From NCBI RefSeq assembly GCF_900141985.1, contig NZ_FQZK01000001.1, positions 1-64,000 of the forward strand: a stretch of 64,000 nt of DNA. The letters run 5' to 3'. Of the stretch, positions 1 through 8,495 are shown in pieces (positions within the stretch are counted from its first letter, which is position 1; each line of letters starts with the position of its first letter). A model generated the notes under the pieces. It ran no database searches. It saw only the letters and a list, made by a program, of their open reading frames with translations, and was not told the DNA's origin. The translations under genes were made by a program, and so were the position numbers. This DNA is from Nocardiopsis flavescens (GTDB lineage Bacteria > Actinomycetota > Actinomycetes > Streptosporangiales > Streptosporangiaceae).

Positions 1-495
1 GACGAGCAGGTGGGCGTCGGTGAGGTGGGCGTAGCGGGTGCGGGCGGTGTGCAGGCGGGGGGCGAGATGGGGGGGTAGGTCGGCCAGGGGCGCGGCGGGG
101 GTGGCGGGCAGGCCGGCCTCGGTGAGGGCGGTGTGCAGGTGGGGGTCGTCGTCGGCGGGGCGGGGGTGGCCGGTGACGGTGTGGGCGAGGGTGGTGGTGG
201 GGGTGGCGGTGTGCAGGTGGGGGGTGGTGTGGGTGGTGATGCGGCCGTGGGCGGGGGCGGTGTGCCCGGTGAGCAGGTCGGTGAGGGTGGCGGTGTGGTC
301 GGCGGGCAGGCCGATGAGGGCGACGTGTTCGCCGGGGTGGACGGTCAGGTCCAGGTGGGAGAGCAGGGGGGTGTGGGACACGTCGTGGAACTCGACGAGG
401 GGGCGTGCGCCGGGTGCGTGGGTGGCGCGGCTGCGGTGCATGCGGTCGCGGTCGGTGAGCCTCACGGGTGTCCGTTCGTGGTGGTGGGGTGTCAT
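1..495 (-). CDS. ABC-type nucleotide-binding domain protein, partial, degenerate P-loop
   Basis: This gene is cut by the left edge; 165 codons are open from an ATG at 495 to base 1. After a His/Arg-rich lead of about 33 residues comes what looks like the first part of an ABC ATPase: strand VEFHDVSH (34-41), then LSHLDLTVHPGE (45-56), which is the usual entry to the P-loop. Where Walker A (GxxGxGK[ST]) should stand the protein reads GLPADHTA (62-69), so the Gly-Lys-Ser/Thr is missing and this site probably does not hydrolyse ATP. Heterodimeric exporters often carry one dead site, so a partner may lie outside the window. No membrane segment is seen in this part. A GTG at 465 is an alternative start. 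Family assignment is tentative because the signature and Walker B motifs are not in view. Confidence 0.55.
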   Translation of the reverse strand, partial: MTPHHHERTPVRLTDRDRMHRSRATHAPGARPLVEFHDVSHTPLLSHLDLTVHPGEHVALIGLPADHTATLTDLLTGHTAPAHGRITTHTTPHLHTATPTTTLAHTVTGHPRPADDDPHLHTALTEAGLPATPAAPLADLPPHLAPRLHTARTRYAHLTDAHLLV

Positions 496-646
496 GGGGC
501 TGTGATCGCCCGGGGCGCGTGAGAGTTCTCGTTATCTGTTCGTGTCTTTCTTCTCATGGTGGGGGTCCTACCCACGGGCGGGGGTGTCCTTTTGCGTGGG
601 GTGTGCGACCTTGCGGCCGCGGGTGGGCGGTGGTGGGGTGGCCTGT

Positions 647-1603
647 ATGGAGCACGAGGTGGTGATCGTGGTCTTCGACGGGGTGCAGAGCCTGGACGTG
701 TCGGGGCCGTTGGAGGTGTTCGCCGGGGCGGCGCGGGCGCCGGGCGGGCGGTACCGGGTGCGGGTGGCGTCGCTGGGCGGGGGCGCGGTGGCCTCGTCGA
801 GCGGGCTGGGGCTGGTGCCGTCGGTGGCGTTGGAGGAGGTGGGGCGGATCGACACCCTGGTGGTGGCGGGGGGTGAGGGGGCGCGGGGGGAGGCGGATCC
901 GGCGCTGGTGGCGTGGTTGGCGGGTGCGTGCGGGCGGGCGGGGCGGGTGGCGTCGGTGTGCACGGGGGCGTTCCTGCTGGCTCGGGCGGGGGTGTTGGAG
1001 GGGTTGCGGGTCACGACGCACTGGGCGTACTGCGAGGAGTTGGCGCGGCGGTTCCCGGGGGTGGAGGTGGTGGCGGATCCGATCTTCGTGCGGCAGGGGC
1101 GGGTGGTGACGTCGGCGGGGGTGAGCGCGGGGGTGGACCTGTCTTTGGCGCTGGTGGAGGAGGACCTGGGGCGGCGGGTGGCGCTGGCGGTGGCGCGGCA
1201 CCTGGTGGTGTTCCTGCGCAGGCCGGGCGGGCAGGCGCAGTTCTCGGCTCCGTTGGCGCAGCAGTGGGCGCAGCGTCCGGCGGTGCGGGAGGTGCAGCAC
1301 TGGATCGTGGAGCATCCGGGGGCGGACCTGTCGGTGCAGGCGCTGGCGGGGCGGGTGGGGTTGTCGGTGCGCCAGTTCGCGCGGGTGTTCGCCCGGCAGG
1401 TGGGGTGTACGCCGGGCCGGTATGTGGAGCGGGTGCGGGTGGAGGCGGCGCGGCGGTGGTTGGAGGAGTCCGAGGCGGGGGTGGAGGCGGTGGCGCGCCG
1501 GTGCGGGTTCGGGTCGGCGGAGGTGATGCGGCGGGTGTTCGTGAGGTCGCTGGGGTGTTCTCCGGCGGGGTATCGGAGCAGGTTCCACGGTGGAGGTGTG
1601 TGA
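647..1603 (+). CDS. GlxA family transcriptional regulator (DJ-1/PfpI domain + AraC HTH)
   Basis: The protein has 318 residues. An N-terminal DJ-1/PfpI-like domain (about 3-180) contains the nucleophile-elbow motif ASVCTGAFLLA with Cys105. A C-terminal AraC double helix-turn-helix domain (about 215-315) includes LSVQALAGRVGLSVRQFAR and ends CSPAGYRSRF. This is the GlxA architecture, in which the amidotransferase-like domain is thought to sense a small ligand and the HTH binds DNA; the ligand is unknown. I start at the ATG at 647 because the domain begins immediately after it and the upstream in-frame residues (from 542) match nothing. The next gene follows after 3 bases and encodes a stand-alone DJ-1/PfpI protein, so the two are probably co-transcribed and functionally linked. 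Confidence 0.88.
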   Translation: MEHEVVIVVFDGVQSLDVSGPLEVFAGAARAPGGRYRVRVASLGGGAVASSSGLGLVPSVALEEVGRIDTLVVAGGEGARGEADPALVAWLAGACGRAGRVASVCTGAFLLARAGVLEGLRVTTHWAYCEELARRFPGVEVVADPIFVRQGRVVTSAGVSAGVDLSLALVEEDLGRRVALAVARHLVVFLRRPGGQAQFSAPLAQQWAQRPAVREVQHWIVEHPGADLSVQALAGRVGLSVRQFARVFARQVGCTPGRYVERVRVEAARRWLEESEAGVEAVARRCGFGSAEVMRRVFVRSLGCSPAGYRSRFHGGGV

Positions 1604-1606
1604 GCG

Positions 1607-2266
1607 GTGCGGTTGGCGGTCGTGTTGTTCGAGGGTGTGACGGCGTTGGACGCGATCGGCCCCTATGAGGTGCTGGGGTCGCTGCCGGGGGTGGAGACGG
1701 TGTTCGTGGGTGAGCGGGCGGGGCCGGTGCGGGCGTCGGCGGGCGGGGTGGGGCTGGTGGTGGACGCGGCGTTCGGTGAGGTGGACGCGGCCGATCTGGT
1801 GGTGGTGCCGGGCGGGCCGGGGCAGGCGCAGCAGATGGGGGGTGCGCTGGTGGAGTGGGTCCGCCAGGTGGACGCGGGGTCGCGGTGGACGGCGTCGGTG
1901 TGCACGGGGTCGTTGATCCTGGCGGCGTCGGGGGTGCTGGCGGGGCGGCGTGCGGCCACGCACTGGTTGGCGGGCGGGGAGCTGGAGCGGTTGGGCGTGG
2001 TGCACGCGGCGGGGGAGCGGGTGGTGTTCGACGGCAAGTACGTGACGGCGGCGGGGGTGAGTGCGGGGATCGACATGGGGTTGGCGCTGGCGGGGGAGCT
2101 GATGGGGGACTTCGGGGCGCAGATGGCGCAGTTGGCGCTGGAGTACGATCCGGCGCCGCCGTTCGACGCGGGGTCGCCGGAGAAGGCGCCGCCGGAGGTG
2201 GTGGGGCTGGCGCGGGAGAGCCGGAGTTTCCTTTTGTGGGAGCGGGACCGGCCGGACTGGGCGTGA
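1607..2266 (+). CDS. DJ-1/PfpI family protein, isonitrile hydratase-like
   Basis: The protein has 219 residues and is a single DJ-1/PfpI domain: MRLAVVLFEGVTALDAIGPYE at the start, VVVPGGPGQ (66-73) and the nucleophile elbow ASVCTGSLILAASG with Cys99. This pattern is closest to isonitrile hydratase-type members, which act on small electrophiles; the substrate here is not determined. The GTG start lies 3 bases after the GlxA-type regulator stop, so translation is probably coupled. The sequence resembles the N-terminal domain of that neighbour, suggesting the pair arose by duplication of one domain. Confidence 0.85.
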   Translation: MRLAVVLFEGVTALDAIGPYEVLGSLPGVETVFVGERAGPVRASAGGVGLVVDAAFGEVDAADLVVVPGGPGQAQQMGGALVEWVRQVDAGSRWTASVCTGSLILAASGVLAGRRAATHWLAGGELERLGVVHAAGERVVFDGKYVTAAGVSAGIDMGLALAGELMGDFGAQMAQLALEYDPAPPFDAGSPEKAPPEVVGLARESRSFLLWERDRPDWA

Positions 2267-2343
2267 GGGGGGTCATGGTGGCCCCGGGGTCTGTCATGGG
2301 TATGGGATGGTTACCCCTTTCCCCTTGATGAGATGAGGCCGCG

Positions 2344-3312
2344 GTGAGCGAGCGGGACGAGGCCGGTGCGGTGCGGTCGTGGTATACGCGGTTCGCGGAC
2401 CACTACGAGGCGGGGGGCGCGGACTCCTACGCGCGGATCGCCCGCGCGGTGGCGGGCGACGAGGAGCTGGTGGGGCTGGTGCTGACCCTGCCCGGGGGCA
2501 ACAAGCGCCAGCCCAACCTGCTGCTGGGGGCGGTGCGGTTCCTGGGCGGGCCGGTGCGGGAGTGGGCGGCGTTTCGGGCGTGGACGGTGGAGCACTGGGC
2601 GGCGGTGCGCGCGGTGGTGCTGGAGCGGATGACCCAGACCAACGAGGTGCGCCGGTGTGCGGCGCTGATGCCGGTGCTGGCCACGTTGGAGGGGCCGCTG
2701 GGGCTGGTGGAGGTGGGGTCCTCGGCGGGGCTGTGCCTGTACCCGGACCGGTACGCGTACTCCTACGACGGCGGGGCGCCGGTCGGCGACTCCCCGCTGG
2801 TGCTGGAGTGCGCGACCTCGGGCGGGGTGCCGCTGCCGGGGCGGGTGGTGGAGGTGGCCTGGCGGGCGGGGGTGGACCTGAACCCGCTGGACGCCGCCGA
2901 CGAGGGGGACGTTCGGTGGCTGGAGGCGCTGGTCTGGCCCGGTGCCCACGAGCGGGAGCGGCGCGAGCGGCTGCGGGCGGCGGCGTCGCTGGTCGCGGCG
3001 CAGGGGCCGGCGCCGGTGGTGGCCGGTGACCTGGTGGAGACGGTGGCGGAGCTGGTGGGGCGGGTTCCGTCGGGGGTGACGCCGGTGGTGTTCGGCGGGG
3101 CGGTGCTGACCTACCTGCCCCTGGCCGAGCGGGAGCGGTTCGCGCGGGTGGTGCGGGGGCTGCCCGGGCACTGGGTGTCGCTGGAGGGGTGGCGGGTGCT
3201 GCCGTGGCTGGAGGGGGCGCGCCCGGCCGAGCCGACGCATCTGACGGTGGCGGTGGACGAGCGGGTGGTGGGCTGGGCGGGGGAGCACGGCCAGTCCCTG
3301 GTCTGGGCCTGA
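2344..3312 (+). CDS. DUF2332 family protein
   Basis: The protein has 322 residues and starts at GTG 2344. It shows the features of actinobacterial DUF2332: an N-terminal RFADHYEAGGADSYARIARAV segment, QTNEVRRCAALMPVL (about 98-112), the glycine motif LVEVGSSAGLCLYPDRY (about 120-136), and a Rossmann-like C-terminal part with VVFGGAVLTYL. The GSSAGL motif looks like a nucleotide- or SAM-binding loop, but the family has no established activity and I do not assign one. It stands alone: 77 bases after the PfpI gene, with a long gene-free stretch behind it. Confidence 0.85.
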   Translation: MSERDEAGAVRSWYTRFADHYEAGGADSYARIARAVAGDEELVGLVLTLPGGNKRQPNLLLGAVRFLGGPVREWAAFRAWTVEHWAAVRAVVLERMTQTNEVRRCAALMPVLATLEGPLGLVEVGSSAGLCLYPDRYAYSYDGGAPVGDSPLVLECATSGGVPLPGRVVEVAWRAGVDLNPLDAADEGDVRWLEALVWPGAHERERRERLRAAASLVAAQGPAPVVAGDLVETVAELVGRVPSGVTPVVFGGAVLTYLPLAERERFARVVRGLPGHWVSLEGWRVLPWLEGARPAEPTHLTVAVDERVVGWAGEHGQSLVWA

Positions 3313-3727
3313 TCGGCGGGGGCGGTGCGGGGCGCGCCGCCCCCCGAGGGGGCGGGTCCGTCTCCTGTTTCCCGGTGGGGCCGGGGAGTATCCTGCGCGC
3401 CGGCCGGTCGTTCGGGGGCCGTCGTGGCCGCGGCGCCGCCTGAGCCGGGCGTGTGCTCGGTCCCGGGCTGTCCCGCTCCGGGTCCGGGGGGCGTACTCAC
3501 GGCCGCCGACAGCGGGGCCGCCCTTGGGTCGGCGCATGGTCGCCTGCTGTGCTGAGGCAGGCGCTCGGTGCGCCCATCCGCGGGGTGCGGCACCCGCCCC
3601 CCGATGCCCGGGAGGGGGCGCGACCGCCCGCGGGCTCACCGGCCGGTGGTGAGGCGCCTGCGGCGCGGGGCCCTGTGGGCCCCGCCCGGTAGGGCGTCGC
3701 GGCGGGTGGTGTTCAGATCGGCGGAGC
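3313..3727. other. Gene-free stretch between DUF2332 and the beta-propeller gene
   Basis: About 415 bases of very GC-rich DNA. Open frames exist on both strands, but none has a ribosome-binding site, a recognisable domain or a plausible amino-acid mix. The only structured element is the hairpin at its right end, listed separately. I see nothing else here. Confidence 0.6.
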
Positions 3728-3758
3728 GGCCCGAAGGGGGCCGGGAGCCCTTCGGGCC
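3728..3758. terminator. Hairpin between convergent DUF2332 and beta-propeller genes
   Basis: Perfect 11-bp stem GGCCCGAAGGG / CCCTTCGGGCC with a 9-base loop. There is no T-run on either side, as usual for actinomycete terminators. It lies 23 bases past the stop of the leftward beta-propeller gene and can also end rightward transcription from DUF2332. Confidence 0.65.
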
Positions 3759-3780
3759 CTGTTCACGCCCGGAGAGTGGT

Positions 3781-5622
3781 TCATTCCAGGGGTGCGGGAA
3801 GGCCGAACATCACCGTTTCCGAAGAACCGGCCGAGGTGGACCGGGCGAAAACGTTCCCGGTCGGCAGGGCCGTGTGACTCAGGAAGAAGGCGGCGGATCC
3901 CTGGTCGAGCCGGTCCGCGTCCACGGGAACGGGGACGGGGCTGCCGTCGCGGGTGTCGACCGCGGCCGGCGCCGGGTCCTCCCCGGTGTGGCCGTAGAAG
4001 AATCCGTGACGCAGGTAGTGGCCCCGGTCACGGTCCATGCGGACCTGGGTCCCCGCCTCCCACACGTCGGTTCCGTCGCTGACCCGAATCGCCCTGTCAC
4101 CGGTCACGAAGATCCCGTCGTCCGCCCGGACGGGCCCGGACAGGTCGTAGTTCGCCAGTGCGAGCGCCCTCTCCTGGTCCGGGCCCGGGGCCTGGCGGTG
4201 CCACAGTTCCTCGCCGTCGGGGCCGAACGCGAACAGTTCGGTACCCCTCACGTTGCGGGAACCGAAATCGCCTTCGTTGGCGGCGACCTCCACCACCACG
4301 GCCGTTGCGTCGGCGACGACGTTGTACACCGCGTGCCCCTCCTCGATGGCGTACTCGCTGGAGACGGGGCGCGGGGCGGGCAGCGTCGCGTCGAAAAGGA
4401 GGCTTCCGTCGGCGGAGTCGTAGACGGCGATGGCCGGTCCCCTGGTCAGCACCAGTCGGCCGCCTCCCAGCATGGCCTGCTCGCTGGTCCTGTGGTCGGG
4501 GGACAGCATCGGTCTCACGGGCTCTTCCGGTGTCACCTCGGCCAGTGGGGTCGGACCGATGTCGAGGGCGGCCACCGTGCGTCCGTGGACGGTGTCCAGG
4601 AGGCTCCAGGAGCCGTCGAAGACCGCGACGCGGTCGGGGGTGTGGGGGTCGACCCGCAGGTGTGTGAAACCCGGAACGCACCAGAGCCGTTCCCCGGTCT
4701 CGATATCGAATCCCAGGAGTGCGTCGCGCGCACGGCCGGTGGGGCCCTCACCGGGGCTGAGGTGGACGATGAGCGTGTCGGCGAGGGCGTGCACACGGCC
4801 GCCGTGGTTCATTTCCGTGTTGTCGTCGCCGCCCCATCCGAACGCACCCGTGGTGCGGCTGTCGAGCGTCCACTTCACCCGGCCCTCGGCGGCGTCGTAG
4901 ACGCCGAGGCCGTCCACGCCCGTCAGGACCACCGATGTGGAGTTGCCGGTGGCCGCCCCGCCCACGGGTACCGACCAGGCGGCTGTTCCGAAGGCCGCGT
5001 TGCCTTCGAAGGCCCTGGCCGCGTCCAGCAGGGGGGAGTTCTCGGCGTTGGCATCGCGCTGGTCCAGTGCACGCGCGTCGGGCCAGGTGGCGTCGGCTCC
5101 CTGCTGCACCGTGGGACGCGCGCACAGGGCGGCCCCGGCCGCCGGGGACCAGTACCAGGGCGACAGGGCCGCGGCGGCGGCCATCGTCGCCGTCGCGGCC
5201 GCCAGGGCCCGGGCGGCCGTTCTCCCGGGTCGTCCCGGGTCGCCGTCCGTCAGCCTGATCCAGGTCGGCACCCGGGCGGTGGCGGCGGCCGCGATGAGCA
5301 CGGTGGCGCCGAGCGCTGCCGGTACCGGCCAGCCGGCCCAGCCGGCCCAGACCCCGGCGCCGAAGAGCACGATCTCTCCGAGGACCGGCAGGAGTCCCGG
5401 TACGCGGACCAGGGGTGTGCCGTCACGTCGGGGGATCTGGCACGTGATCAGGGCGAGTGCTCCGGCCGCCGCGGCCCCGGCCGCGACGGGTGAGAACACC
5501 GTGAGCGTCCACACCACCGCCGTCGAGGCTGCGAGCAGCGCCGCGCTGTGCAGGAGGGCCCGGCCGACGCCTGCGGGTGTCCGTGTCCGTGCAAGTCGTG
5601 TTGTGGAGGATTTCAGGGGCAT
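3781..5622 (-). CDS. Membrane-anchored PQQ-like beta-propeller protein
   Basis: The protein has 613 residues. The N-terminal third (about 20-165) holds four to five hydrophobic segments (for example LLHSAALLAASTAVVWTLTV and AAAGALALITC). The rest is an extracytoplasmic domain with repeated short blades typical of PQQ-like propellers, such as VVLTGVDGLGVYDAAEGRVKW, LLGFDIETGERLW and IAVYDSADGSLLF. No catalytic quinone-binding set can be recognised, so it is more likely a binding or structural propeller than a dehydrogenase. The ATG at 5622 is chosen because the hydrophobic region starts about 20 residues later. Codon use is more mixed than in neighbouring genes. Substrate and partner are unknown. 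Confidence 0.8.
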   Translation of the reverse strand: MPLKSSTTRLARTRTPAGVGRALLHSAALLAASTAVVWTLTVFSPVAAGAAAAGALALITCQIPRRDGTPLVRVPGLLPVLGEIVLFGAGVWAGWAGWPVPAALGATVLIAAAATARVPTWIRLTDGDPGRPGRTAARALAAATATMAAAAALSPWYWSPAAGAALCARPTVQQGADATWPDARALDQRDANAENSPLLDAARAFEGNAAFGTAAWSVPVGGAATGNSTSVVLTGVDGLGVYDAAEGRVKWTLDSRTTGAFGWGGDDNTEMNHGGRVHALADTLIVHLSPGEGPTGRARDALLGFDIETGERLWCVPGFTHLRVDPHTPDRVAVFDGSWSLLDTVHGRTVAALDIGPTPLAEVTPEEPVRPMLSPDHRTSEQAMLGGGRLVLTRGPAIAVYDSADGSLLFDATLPAPRPVSSEYAIEEGHAVYNVVADATAVVVEVAANEGDFGSRNVRGTELFAFGPDGEELWHRQAPGPDQERALALANYDLSGPVRADDGIFVTGDRAIRVSDGTDVWEAGTQVRMDRDRGHYLRHGFFYGHTGEDPAPAAVDTRDGSPVPVPVDADRLDQGSAAFFLSHTALPTGNVFARSTSAGSSETVMFGLPAPLE

Positions 5623-6155
5623 TGCGAAAGCCTCCCACGGCGTGGCCGGCTTCTGGGACCGGTGGCGTTGCGGGGGCGGGGGCCGCGCGCCGGGCCGGTG
5701 TTCGAGGAGGGGCGGAGCGCGTATGCCGGAAAGCGGCGGTGGGCTGGTCGGCGGTGGGTGGAGGACACGGGCGAGCAGAGGGGCGAGGACGGTGTGCGCG
5801 GCCGGTCGGCCGACACGGGGAACCCCTGAGAGCGGCCCCACCCGCACCCCGGGCGGTGCCGTCCCGCGCGGCCTCGGTCCCGCCTCGGCCGGGCCCCGGT
5901 GGCCGGGACGGAACCCGGGGCAGCGCGCCCCCGGGCACGCGGGCGGGGCGGTCGGCCTGGAAGGTGCCGGGCGTGCCGACCGTCCCGTGCGGGTCCTGCC
6001 GGTCGGCCCGGCGAGGACGGCGCGGGGGGTGTCCGGCGTGCCGCCGTCACCCCGCGCGGGCAGGCCCCGTTCTCCCGACACGGGAGGGGATCCCGCGCCG
6101 CTCGTGGCGGGGCCGCCTTCGGCGGCGGCCCGCCCGGGTGCGGGCGTACGGCGGC
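5623..6155. other. Gene-free stretch upstream of the beta-propeller gene
   Basis: About 530 bases without a convincing gene on either strand. Open frames here are Arg/Pro/Gly-rich antisense-type frames. The promoter of the leftward beta-propeller gene must lie near 5623-5700, but I cannot point to a clear -10/-35 pair. Confidence 0.5.
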
Positions 6156-6180
6156 GCCCGCGGCCCGGGGGGCCGCGGGC
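6156..6180 (-). terminator. Hairpin downstream of the SHOCT protein gene
   Basis: Perfect 10-bp stem GCCCGCGGCC / GGCCGCGGGC with a 5-base loop, starting 14 bases after the SHOCT gene stop when read leftwards. No T-run. Confidence 0.55.
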
Positions 6181-6194
6181 TCCGGTGCGTTCGG

Positions 6195-6512
6195 CTACTT
6201 CCTGCCGTCGTTGTGCCCGGGGTTCCAGTTCAGGGCGCTGGCGCGCTCCATGAACTCCTCGACGGTGATGTCGCCGCGGGCGAACCGGTCGGCGAGGGTG
6301 CGGCGGGCCTCGTACTCGGGCGGGGCGGGCCGGGGTCCGCTCACCCAGGGGGGCGGGCCGCCGCCGCGGCGGCGGATGAGGACGAACGCGGCGGCTGCCG
6401 CGGCGATGAGCAGCAGGCAGAACATGAGTGCTCCCAGGGGTGCGAAGGGCGGCGGTCCGTCGCCCCACGGGGGGCGGCCGGCCAGGTCGGTGATCAGGGC
6501 TGCGGTGTCCAT
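6195..6512 (-). CDS. Small SHOCT-domain membrane protein
   Basis: The protein has 105 residues. One transmembrane segment (about 27-47, ALMFCLLLIAAAAAAFVLI) is followed by an RRRGGG stop-transfer and a Pro-rich linker. The C-terminus (about 72-100) reads RRTLADRFARGDITVEEFMER, the SHOCT motif (short C-terminal domain) found in many small actinobacterial membrane proteins. SHOCT is thought to act as an oligomerisation or targeting tail. It faces away from the two-component system that starts 135 bases to its right, so the two promoters lie back to back. Confidence 0.8.
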   Translation of the reverse strand: MDTAALITDLAGRPPWGDGPPPFAPLGALMFCLLLIAAAAAAFVLIRRRGGGPPPWVSGPRPAPPEYEARRTLADRFARGDITVEEFMERASALNWNPGHNDGRK

Positions 6513-6647
6513 GGGTTCCACTGTGGGCGGTGCGGGGGGTCGCGCGCGTCGCCCCGGGGGCGGCTCCGCGCCTACGTCGGCGGGCGTAGGACCGGCTGCG
6601 CCGCGCGGGCGATGCGCGGGGCGGGCGGGGAGCCTAGGGTCGGTGGG

Positions 6648-7841
6648 ATGAGGAGAGTGCGGGCGGTCGCGGTGGACGCGGTGCTGGGGTCGGTGCTGGG
6701 CGCGGCGGCCGTGGTGGCGGTGCGCGCTCAGGCGGCGTGGCAGGGGTCGGGGGGTCCGTGGCGGGGCGGCCAGGGGCCGCCGTGGGCGGGCGGGGCGGGT
6801 CCGGAGTGGGGGCAGGTGCCCCCGGGGGTGTGGGCCGGGGTGGCGCTGCTGGTGGCGGCGGTGGCGGTGCGGCGGGTGCGTCCGCCGGCGGCGCTGGTGG
6901 CGGCGGGTGCGGGGGCGGCGGTGTTCCTGCTGGGCGGGGGGTCCCTGTCCCCGGTCGTGGTGGTGATGGGCGCCCTGGTGGTGTTCTCGGCGGCGGCGCG
7001 GATGGAGCCGGTCCGGTTCCTGTGCTGGGCGCTGCCCCCGGTGGTGGGTGCGGGGGTGCTCTCGCGGGCGGGTGAGCCGTGGTGGGGGCTGGCCGACGGG
7101 TCGGTGTGGGCCGCGGTGGCGGTGGCGGTGGGGGTGATGGCGCCCTGGGCCGGGGGCGGGGTGTTCGTGCGGGCGCGCCGGGAGGGGCGGCGCCGTGAGC
7201 GTGAGGCGGAGGTGGCCCGGCACCGGTACGAGGAGCGGTTGCGGATCGCCCGGGAGGTGCACGATCTGGTGGGGCACAGCCTGTCGGTGATCAGTATGCA
7301 GGCGGGGGTGGCGTTGCACGTGGTGGACCGGCGCCCGGAGCAGGCGGCGGTGGCGCTGTCGGCGATCCGGGACAGCAGCCGGTCGGCGCTGGAGGAGCTG
7401 CGGCGCACGCTGGCGGTGTTCCGGGGCGAGGAAGGCGCGGCGCTGGAGCCGGTGGCGGGGCTGGACCGGTTGGAGGGTGTGGTGCGGGAGATGGGGCGTG
7501 CGGGGTTGGTGGTGCGGGTGGAGCGGTCGGGGCGGGAGGTGGCGTTGCCGGGGGCGGTGGACCACGCGCTGCTGCGGATCGCCCAGGAGGGGTTGACGAA
7601 CGTGCTGCGCCACGCCGGGGCCGGTGCGGCGGCGAGGGTGGAGGTGGTGTTCGGTGCCGGGCTGGTGCGCCTTGCGGTGTCCGACACCGGTGCGGGTCCG
7701 GGGGCGGGGTGGCGTGAGGGTGCGGGGATCGCGGGGATGCGTGAGCGGGCCGCGGGTGTGGGCGGGGAGTTGGAGGCCGGCCCGGGTGCGGGGGGCGGTT
7801 TCGTGGTGGAGGTGCGGGTTCCGGTGGAGGGGGGCGTGTGA
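6648..7841 (+). CDS. Two-component sensor histidine kinase, NarL/DesK type
   Basis: The protein has 397 residues. The N-terminal half contains four to five membrane segments (about 8-30, 60-76, 80-96, 102-118, 153-170) with a Gly/Trp-rich loop at 30-60. A coiled stretch (RRREREAEVARHRYEERLRI) leads to the HisKA_3 box AREVHDLVGHSLS with phospho-acceptor His205. The ATPase part has LLRIAQEGLTNVLRHAGA (N-box), SDTGAGPG (G1) and GIAGMRERAAGVGGELE. The cognate response regulator overlaps its stop. There is no large sensory domain, so the signal is probably sensed in the membrane. Confidence 0.92.
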   Translation: MRRVRAVAVDAVLGSVLGAAAVVAVRAQAAWQGSGGPWRGGQGPPWAGGAGPEWGQVPPGVWAGVALLVAAVAVRRVRPPAALVAAGAGAAVFLLGGGSLSPVVVVMGALVVFSAAARMEPVRFLCWALPPVVGAGVLSRAGEPWWGLADGSVWAAVAVAVGVMAPWAGGGVFVRARREGRRREREAEVARHRYEERLRIAREVHDLVGHSLSVISMQAGVALHVVDRRPEQAAVALSAIRDSSRSALEELRRTLAVFRGEEGAALEPVAGLDRLEGVVREMGRAGLVVRVERSGREVALPGAVDHALLRIAQEGLTNVLRHAGAGAAARVEVVFGAGLVRLAVSDTGAGPGAGWREGAGIAGMRERAAGVGGELEAGPGAGGGFVVEVRVPVEGGV

Positions 7842-8494
7842 TGGCGGTGCGGGTGGTGGTGGCCGATGACCAGGCGCTGGTGCGGATGGGGTTGGGGGTG
7901 CTGATCGAGGCGGAGGAGGACCTGGAGCTGGTGGGTGAGGCGGCCGACGGGGCGGCGGCGCTGGCCCTGGTGCGTGAGGCGGTGCCCGACGTGGTGCTGA
8001 TGGACGTGCGGATGCCGGTGATGGACGGGTTGGCGGCGCTGCGCGAGATCAGTGCGGACGCGGCGCTGGCGGGGGTGCGGGTGGTGGTGCTGACGACGTT
8101 CGAGCTGGACGAGTACGTGTTCGAGGCGTTGCGTGCGGGGGCGGCGGGGTTCGTGGTCAAGGACGCCGATCCGGGGGAGCTGTTGGAGGCGGTCCGGGTG
8201 GCGGCGCGGGGTGAGGCGTTGTTGTCGCCGTCGGTGACGCGGCGGGTGGTGGCGGCGTTCACGTCGTCGCGGCCGGCGGTGGGTCCGGTGGTGGACGTGG
8301 GGGTGTTGACCGAGCGGGAGCGGGAGGTGGTGGGGTTGGTGGGTGAGGGGTTGTCCAATGAGGAGATCGGGGCGCGGTTGGTGGTCTCGCCGGCGACGGC
8401 GCGCACCCATGTGTCGCGGGCGATGGTGAAGCTGGGGGCGCGGGACCGGGCGCAGTTGGTGGTGTTCGCGTTCCGGGCGGGTCTGGTGCGGTAG
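7841..8494 (+). CDS. NarL/FixJ-type response regulator
   Basis: The protein has 217 residues. The receiver domain (1-120) has acidic residues at VADDQ (8-10), phospho-acceptor Asp55 in VVLMDVRMP, and switch Thr/Lys in VLTTFE and FVVKDA. The LuxR-type HTH (about 150-212) reads LTEREREVVGLVGEGLSNEEI. Its ATG at 7841 overlaps the kinase stop (ATGA type); a GTG one codon upstream is possible. Kinase and regulator form one operon and almost certainly one phosphorelay. The rightward stop is separated by one base from the stop of the convergent peptidase gene. Confidence 0.93.
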   Translation: MAVRVVVADDQALVRMGLGVLIEAEEDLELVGEAADGAAALALVREAVPDVVLMDVRMPVMDGLAALREISADAALAGVRVVVLTTFELDEYVFEALRAGAAGFVVKDADPGELLEAVRVAARGEALLSPSVTRRVVAAFTSSRPAVGPVVDVGVLTEREREVVGLVGEGLSNEEIGARLVVSPATARTHVSRAMVKLGARDRAQLVVFAFRAGLVR

Positions 8495-8495
8495 G

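Noticed and set aside
3568..5493. Long rightward ORF opposite the beta-propeller gene
   Set aside because: Antisense shadow; the leftward frame has propeller repeats and membrane helices.
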